From Prevotella sp. UBA1378 (GTDB lineage: Bacteria > Bacteroidota > Bacteroidia > Bacteroidales > Bacteroidaceae): 6,527 nt of DNA. The DNA lies in contig DBRC01000001.1 of the NCBI GenBank assembly GCA_002305505.1, forward strand, positions 1 through 6,527, written 5' to 3'. Under the pieces are notes generated by a model. The model ran no database searches, was not told the origin of the DNA, and saw nothing but the letters and a program-made list of their open reading frames with translations. The translations under genes and the position numbers were made by a program. Shown here one piece after another: positions 5,613 to 6,527 of this stretch; the first letter of the stretch is position 1; every line of letters starts with the position of its first letter.

Positions 5613-6515
5613 ATGAAATACTTTACAAAAGAAATCCAAATAGCATTGGCTGCCATAGCGGGTGTCGTAATCTTGTTCTTTGGCATGCAGTTCCTCAAGG
5701 GGCTTAGCGTCTTTTCTTCTGACGACTCGTACTATGTCACCTTTGATGACATCAGCGGACTGTCGGCTTCAAGCCCGGTATATGCCAACGGTTTCAAGGT
5801 GGGCGTGGTGAAGGACATCATCTATAATTACGGAAGCCGGGAGAAAATCGTCGCCGTGCTGAAACTTAACAAGGAGATGCATCTGCCGAAAGGCTCTTCT
5901 GCTGAAATCGAAAGCGATATGCTGGGTAATATAAAGGTGAACCTCAGGTTGGGGCCTAACCCAATAGAGATGGTGGCCAAGGGAGATACGATTCCCGGAG
6001 GGATGGCGGTCGGCATGATGGCAAAGGCGGCAGGGATGATTCCTGAGGTCGAGAGAATATTGCCTAAGCTCGATTCGATTATGGCCAGCCTGAACGTGCT
6101 GCTGGCCGACCCGGCCATCGCCCGCTCGCTGCACAACGTGGAAACGATTACGGATAATCTTTCGGAAACGACGGCTCAGCTGAACATCATGATGGCAGGG
6201 CTTAATAAAACCGTACCGGGAATGCTGGTCAAAGCTGACGGCGTACTGGGGAATACACAGGCGTTCACAAAGCAACTGAGCGAGATGGACGTGGCTGCGA
6301 CGATGGCAAAGGTGGATGCGACATTGGAAAATGTGCAGCAGATGACGGCCAAGCTGAACAGCAACGAAGGGACGCTCGGGCTGTTGATGCGCGATGCCAG
6401 TCTTTACAATAATCTGAATGCGACCATGGGCCATGCCGACTCGCTGATGATCGACCTCAAGCAAAACCCCAAACGGTATGTTCATTTCTCTATTTTCGGA
6501 AAGAAAAACAAATAG
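5613..6515 (+). CDS. MCE/MlaD-family membrane-anchored lipid-transport substrate-binding protein
   Basis: MCE proteins carry phospholipids or other lipids across the periplasm together with an ABC permease (MlaE) and ATPase (MlaF), helping maintain outer-membrane asymmetry. The 300 residues show an N-terminal membrane anchor (about 8-28, IQIALAAIAGVVILFFGMQF), an MCE domain (about 38-115, YYVTFDDISGLSASSPVYANG through GNIKVNLRLG), and a long helical, probably coiled-coil tail (about 145-285) with repeated NxL/TxxL patterns. It ends in NPKRYVHFSIFGKK, which I recall as typical of Bacteroidetes members. The start at 5613 follows GAAGG closely and lies 4 nt after the amidase stop. The frame also opens upstream at 5559 inside the amidase, but that extension would put a charged stretch before the anchor. 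No mlaE or mlaF is in the window. The substrate is unknown, so no gene symbol is given. Confidence 0.92.
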   Translation: MKYFTKEIQIALAAIAGVVILFFGMQFLKGLSVFSSDDSYYVTFDDISGLSASSPVYANGFKVGVVKDIIYNYGSREKIVAVLKLNKEMHLPKGSSAEIESDMLGNIKVNLRLGPNPIEMVAKGDTIPGGMAVGMMAKAAGMIPEVERILPKLDSIMASLNVLLADPAIARSLHNVETITDNLSETTAQLNIMMAGLNKTVPGMLVKADGVLGNTQAFTKQLSEMDVAATMAKVDATLENVQQMTAKLNSNEGTLGLLMRDASLYNNLNATMGHADSLMIDLKQNPKRYVHFSIFGKKNK

Positions 6516-6527
6516 GGTTAATTTTAT

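Noticed and set aside
4418..5698. 426-codon minus-strand frame across the amidase and mlaD junction
   Set aside because: Antisense shadow; the amidase on the plus strand is complete with its zinc ligands.

Overview
The window looks like a chromosomal stretch from a Bacteroidales bacterium (Bacteroides/Parabacteroides-like). Two promoters match the Bacteroidetes pattern TTTG-N19/20-TAnnTTTG. Start codons mostly lack strong Shine-Dalgarno sites. The protein families are an AdoCbl-dependent reductase ending in a Zn ribbon, an amidase followed by an MCE/MlaD protein, and an XRE regulator ahead of an HsdR-like start. Genus cannot be fixed from this sequence.

Left end (1-331, minus strand, A+T-rich): a 64-aa XRE-type regulator is followed after 10 nt by a short ORF. 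Its 36 residues resemble the extreme N-terminus of a type I restriction subunit (HsdR). It stops at a TGA, and the same frame stays open for the five codons left before the window edge. This may be the start of a restriction-modification locus whose hsdR is broken, but most of it lies outside the window.

Middle (332-1231): about 900 bases with no convincing gene, holding unusual DNA structure. There are two related 60-bp palindromic elements exactly 129 bp apart. Each has three palindromic cores spaced 21 bp. All three cores are TGGCCA in the first element and TTGCAA in the second. A TAnnTTTG box lies upstream and a hairpin plus T-run lies downstream, so a non-coding transcript is possible. 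The last 110 bases hold inverted repeats and the nrdJ promoter.

Right part (1232-6515, plus strand, G+C-rich): nrdJ (class II ribonucleotide reductase) and folB (dihydroneopterin aldolase) form a likely operon for DNA precursors and folate. A second promoter inside the folB/amidase junction probably drives a secreted N-acetylmuramoyl-L-alanine amidase with a C-terminal SPOR-like domain. Four bases later begins an MCE/MlaD-family membrane-anchored lipid-transport protein. These last two genes form a cell-envelope pair. All four genes appear intact, with their key residues present.
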